DNA from: DATBLE01 sp038248655 | GTDB lineage: Bacteria > Actinomycetota > Thermoleophilia > Gaiellales > Gaiellaceae | DNA length: 22,799 bases | Assembly: GCA_038248655.1 (NCBI GenBank) | Contig: JBBRXG010000041.1 | Location: 1-22,799, forward strand | Direction: 5' to 3' | In this document: positions 20,361-22,799 of the stretch, piece after piece | How the letters are laid out: every line of letters begins with the position of its first letter | Position numbering within the stretch: the first letter of the stretch is position 1 | Translations under genes and position numbers: made by a program | Notes under the pieces: generated by a model | The model's database searches: none | Seen by the model: the letters and a program-made list of their open reading frames with translations, nothing else | Told to the model about the DNA's origin: nothing

Positions 20361-21053
20361 ATGCGACTGAACGCCTACCTCGCACGCGCAGGCGTGGCCT
20401 CACGCCGCGGGGCGGACGAGCTGATCAGAGCCGGCCGCGTGCGGGTCAACGGTCGACCGGGCGAGCTGAACACCTTCGTCGCGGCGGGAGACCGGGTCGA
20501 GGTCGACGGGCGCCCGGTGGGCAAGCAGCCGCTCGCCTACCTCCTGCTCAACAAGCCCGCGGGTGTCCTCACCACCGCCCGCGATCCTCGGGACCGCCCG
20601 ACCGTCGTCGGTCTCGTCCCCGCCGAGCCGCGCGTCGTTCCCGTCGGGCGTCTGGATGCGGACACGACCGGCGTGCTCCTGCTCACGAACGACGGGAAAC
20701 TCGCCCACCGGCTCGCCCATCCGCGCTACGAGGTGGACAAGGTCTACGAGGCGGACGTCGAGGACGATCCGGGGCCGGATGCGCTCCGCCGGCTCGCCGC
20801 CGGCGTCGAGCTGGAGGACGGACGGACGGCGCCGGCCCGTGCGCGCCGTCTCGGCCGGGGCCGCCTGGAGCTGACGATCCACGAGGGTCGCAAGCACCAG
20901 GTGAAGCGGATGTGCGAGGCTGTCGGCCACCCGGTGCAGCGCCTCCATCGCAGCAGGTACGCGGGTCTGGACCTGCGCGGGCTCGCCCCGGGCGATTGGC
21001 GCGACCTGAGGCGCGACGAGGTCGAGGCACTGCGAAGGCTCGTCGGCCTGTGA
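20361..21053 (+). CDS. RsuA/RluB-family pseudouridine synthase
   Basis: 230-residue enzyme that isomerises a uridine in rRNA to pseudouridine. N-terminal S4 RNA-binding domain (MRLNAYLARAGVASRRGADE through GDRVEVDGRPV, residues 1-53), then the RsuA-type catalytic domain: LLLNKPAGVLTT (61-72), PVGRLDADTTGVLLLTNDG (94-112) with catalytic Asp99, YEVDKVYEADVED, and IHEGRKHQVKRMCEAVGHPV (motif III). Closest in layout to RluB (23S) but RsuA and RluE/F cannot be excluded, so no symbol is given. ATG 20361 begins directly at the S4 domain. The scpA-scpB-pseudouridine synthase neighbourhood is conserved in many Gram-positive bacteria. Its stop overlaps the start of the broken GNAT gene. Confidence 0.92.
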   Translation: MRLNAYLARAGVASRRGADELIRAGRVRVNGRPGELNTFVAAGDRVEVDGRPVGKQPLAYLLLNKPAGVLTTARDPRDRPTVVGLVPAEPRVVPVGRLDADTTGVLLLTNDGKLAHRLAHPRYEVDKVYEADVEDDPGPDALRRLAAGVELEDGRTAPARARRLGRGRLELTIHEGRKHQVKRMCEAVGHPVQRLHRSRYAGLDLRGLAPGDWRDLRRDEVEALRRLVGL

Positions 21054-21552
21054 TCCGTGCGGCGCTCCCGGAGGACGACCGCGCGATCGCCGAGGTCCAC
21101 GTCGCTTCCTGGCTGGCTGCCTATCGCGGGCTGATGCCTGACGAGACGCTCGACGCGCTCGACGTCGACGTGCGGGCTGCACGATGGCAGGCCGGGCGGA
21201 TGGGAGCGCGAGCGCGCTCGTCGCCGAGGACGAAGGCGGCATCTACGGCTGGGCGAGGGTGGGGCGATCGCGCGACCCCGATGCGGGCGACGAGGTCGGT
21301 GAGCTGTGGGGGCTGTATCTGCACCCTGACCACTGGAAGCGCGGCCTCGGCCGCGAGCTTCACGACGCGGCGCTGGCCGAGCTTCGCCGGCAGGGGTTCA
21401 CGCGCGCAACACTGTGGGTGCTCGACTCGAACGCCCCCGCGAGGCGCTTCTTCGAGCGGCAAGGCTGGCGCGACGACGGCGCGAAGAAGGCGGACCGGGT
21501 CGGCGAGCTGCGGACGCCGGTCGAGGAAGTCCGCTACCGGATCTCTCTCTAG
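21050..21552 (+). pseudogene. GNAT acetyltransferase gene interrupted by a -1 frameshift
   Basis: The N-terminal third (VIRAALPEDDRAIAEVHVAS, then WLAAYRGLMPDETLDALD) is read from GTG 21050, overlapping the pseudouridine synthase stop. Near 21191-21204 the sensible frame ends and continues one base back: frame from about 21199 gives DGSASALVAEDEGG, then GWARVGR, motif A YLHPDHWKRGLGRELHDAAL and motif B WVLDSNAPARRFFERQGW, ending at 21552. Joined, they make about 167 residues, the normal size for this family, with all GNAT motifs. So one base seems to be missing in the G-rich stretch (gccgggcggatggg). This could be a true pseudogene, a sequencing/assembly error, or a slip site; the second part alone could start at ATG 21184 but would lack the first GNAT strand and helices. 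Confidence 0.8.
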
Positions 21553-21587
21553 ATCCGCTCCGGCGCCCGGCGAAGCCTGAACCTGCG

Positions 21588-22592
21588 CTACTTGTGCGCC
21601 TCCGTCGAGCCTACGGCGCTGACGAGGCCCATGCGGTCGTACATGAGCGCAAGCGTGGGCGCCGACGCCGCCCGCGCCTTCTCCGCCCCGACGGCGAGCA
21701 GCCTCCGCAGCTCGGCTTCGTCCGACCGCAGCTCTCGGTACCGCGCCTGGATCGGGTCGAGGAGCACGACCACCGCCTCGCCGACCGCCTCCTTGAACTC
21801 GCCGTAGCCGGCGCCCTCGAACCGGGTCTCGATCGCACCCGGCGACTCGCCGGAGGCGACGGACATGATGTCGATCAGGTTCGTGATCCCCGCCTTGTCG
21901 TCGCCACGCCGCACCTCCCGGCCGGAATCGGTCACCGCCGACTTGAACTTGCGGCGGATCACGTCCGGCTCGTCGAGGAGGAGCACGGTCCCCTGCTCGG
22001 TCCCGCCCGTCGTCGACATCTTCCTGGTCGGCTCCTGCAGGTCCATGATCCGCGCGCCGACCCCCGGGTAGACACCCTCCGGAACGATGAAGGTCTCCCC
22101 GTAGCGCGAGTTGAACCGCTCGGCGACGTCGCGGGCGAGCTCGAGGTGCTGGCGCTGGTCGTCGCCGATCGGGACGATGTCGGCCTGGTAGAGGAGGATG
22201 TCGCCGGCCATCAGCACGGGGTAGGTGAAGAGGCCGGCGGACACGAAGTCCCGCCGGTCGGCCTTGTCCTTGAACTGGGTCATCCGGCCGAGCTGTCCGT
22301 AGCCCGTCACGGCCGAGAGCAGCCACGCCGCCTCGGCGTGCGCGGTCACATGGCTCTGGCAGAAGACCGCCGAGCGCTGCGCGTCGAGCCCGGTCGCGAA
22401 CAGCATCGCCGCGAGGTCGAGCGTGCGCGCGCGCAGGTCGGCGGGGTCGTACTCGACCGTGATCGAGTGCAGGTCGACGATGCAGAAGTAGGCGTCGCCC
22501 TGCTCCTGGGTGGCGGCGTACTGGCGAAACCCGCCGATCAGGTTGCCGAGGTGCTTTTCACCGGTCGGCTGGATGCCGGAAAAGATCTTCAT
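21588..22592 (-). CDS. trpS: Tryptophanyl-tRNA synthetase
   Basis: 334-residue class I synthetase that charges tRNA-Trp. HIGH-equivalent: GIQPTGEKHLGNLIG (residues 6-20). The family's DLHSIT (40-45), MAGDILLYQADIVPIGDDQR (128-147) and the adenylate-side KMSKS-equivalent RKMSTTGGTEQGTV (190-203) follow, then the anticodon-binding helical domain. Here the loop reads KMSTT in place of KMSKS, so the second lysine is lost, as I recall for some actinobacterial TrpRS of this branch. ATG 22592 is preceded by AAGGAGA eleven bases upstream and begins exactly at the first conserved strand. The frame stays open to the window edge, but an intrinsic terminator lies between, so the upstream part is treated as a separate feature. 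It is convergent with the broken GNAT gene, 35 bases away. Confidence 0.95.
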   Translation of the reverse strand: MKIFSGIQPTGEKHLGNLIGGFRQYAATQEQGDAYFCIVDLHSITVEYDPADLRARTLDLAAMLFATGLDAQRSAVFCQSHVTAHAEAAWLLSAVTGYGQLGRMTQFKDKADRRDFVSAGLFTYPVLMAGDILLYQADIVPIGDDQRQHLELARDVAERFNSRYGETFIVPEGVYPGVGARIMDLQEPTRKMSTTGGTEQGTVLLLDEPDVIRRKFKSAVTDSGREVRRGDDKAGITNLIDIMSVASGESPGAIETRFEGAGYGEFKEAVGEAVVVLLDPIQARYRELRSDEAELRRLLAVGAEKARAASAPTLALMYDRMGLVSAVGSTEAHK

Positions 22593-22622
22593 GGTCGCTC
22601 GATTCTCCTTCATCGGGGGACG

Positions 22623-22643
22623 AAAAAGGCCTCTCACGAGGCC
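22623..22643 (-). terminator. Intrinsic terminator upstream of trpS
   Basis: On the minus strand GGCCTC-gtga-GAGGCC is followed at once by TTTTT (plus-strand positions 22643 down to 22623). This is the only hairpin in the window with a proper T-run. It would end transcripts arriving from beyond the right edge 31 bases before the trpS start. Confidence 0.75.
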
Positions 22644-22655
22644 GGAAGGGCGAGG

Positions 22656-22799
22656 CGGCTCGGCGAACGTCGTCCGCCGGTCCTTCGACACGTACGCGTC
22701 CGAGCCGGTCGAGAAGAACGAGCTCGTCCGCGAGCCCGCGTTCACCTTCGCCGCCACGGCGACGGCGCCCTCGATCCCCTGCTTCTTCGTCACGTCGCC
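22656..22799 (-). pseudogene. Coding remnant running off the window edge, possibly MMPL-like
   Basis: On the minus strand a frame enters from beyond the window and reads AVAAKVNAGSRTSSFFSTGS, then DAYVSKDRRTTFAE, after which it loses protein-like character (PPRPSGLVRGLFRP) inside the terminator and stays open into trpS with no stop. The S-x-D-x-(R/H)-T-T-F-A-E pattern recalls the first extracytoplasmic loop of MMPL/RND-type transporters, which are far longer, so if this is such a gene it is cut off here. The identification rests on a short stretch and is weak; a genuine N-terminal leader of TrpRS or an assembly join are the alternatives. Confidence 0.35.

Noticed and set aside
22592..22799. 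T-box riboswitch controlling trpS
   Set aside because: A terminator followed by a synthetase start suggests it, but I find no TGGNACCGCG-like T-box sequence, and the upstream bases read better as protein coding.

Overview
The window reads as chromosomal DNA of a high-GC, deep-branching actinobacterium. Protein flavour (TrpRS with a KMSTT loop, AcoA/PdhA-type short E1, scpA-scpB-pseudouridine synthase cluster) and heavy use of apparently leaderless starts fit Thermoleophilia (Gaiellales/Solirubrobacterales-like); this placement is an inference from recognition, not a computed phylogeny. I see no rRNA, tRNA, CRISPR array, insertion sequence or prophage. Most of the window is core metabolism and housekeeping, with a few lineage-specific unknowns.

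Layout. 1-1765: 3' three quarters of pheT (+). 1762-3281: a minus-strand set of envelope proteins (holin-superfamily protein, DUF3618-like protein, YihY/BrkB-family membrane protein), each overlapping the next. 3346-4262: minus-strand pair of an unknown 215-aa protein and a PRC-barrel-like protein. 4287-9874: a 2-oxoacid dehydrogenase cluster, E1-alpha, E1-beta, E2, then a VOC protein and a GNAT acetyltransferase, then E3 with its own apparent promoter, and a small one-helix membrane protein (9890-10111). 10112-10362: a gene-free region holding two related palindromes. 10363-11162: minus-strand MarR regulator coupled to an unknown 121-aa protein. 11239-11676: PEBP/YbhB protein. 11764-15147: dnaE. 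15235-15612: VOC protein. 15664-16907: ECF sigma factor plus membrane anti-sigma-like partner. 17018-17221: small unknown protein. 17263-19539: lgt, scpA, scpB. 19595-20275: minus-strand secreted two-repeat protein. 20361-21053: RsuA/RluB-type pseudouridine synthase. 21050-21552: a GNAT gene broken by a -1 frameshift. 21588-22592: trpS (-), preceded by an intrinsic terminator and the end of an open reading frame that runs off the window.

How it works together. The E1/E2/E3 genes supply a complete pyruvate (or acetoin/branched-chain) dehydrogenase complex. ScpA and ScpB are the kleisin and winged-helix partners of SMC. DnaE replicates the chromosome, Lgt lipidates prelipoproteins, PheT and TrpRS charge tRNAs.

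Most notable signals: (1) TANNNT boxes 6-7 nt before start codons at the heads of several transcription units, implying leaderless mRNAs, including one pair of divergent genes whose -10 boxes physically overlap; (2) a pair of diverged palindromes in the 10.1-10.3 kb gap; (3) a 23-nt element, itself an inverted repeat ending in GTG, present upstream of both lgt and a VOC gene; (4) the frameshifted GNAT gene; (5) the terminator plus truncated frame in front of trpS. I do not see convincing evidence for a wholly new biological system here.
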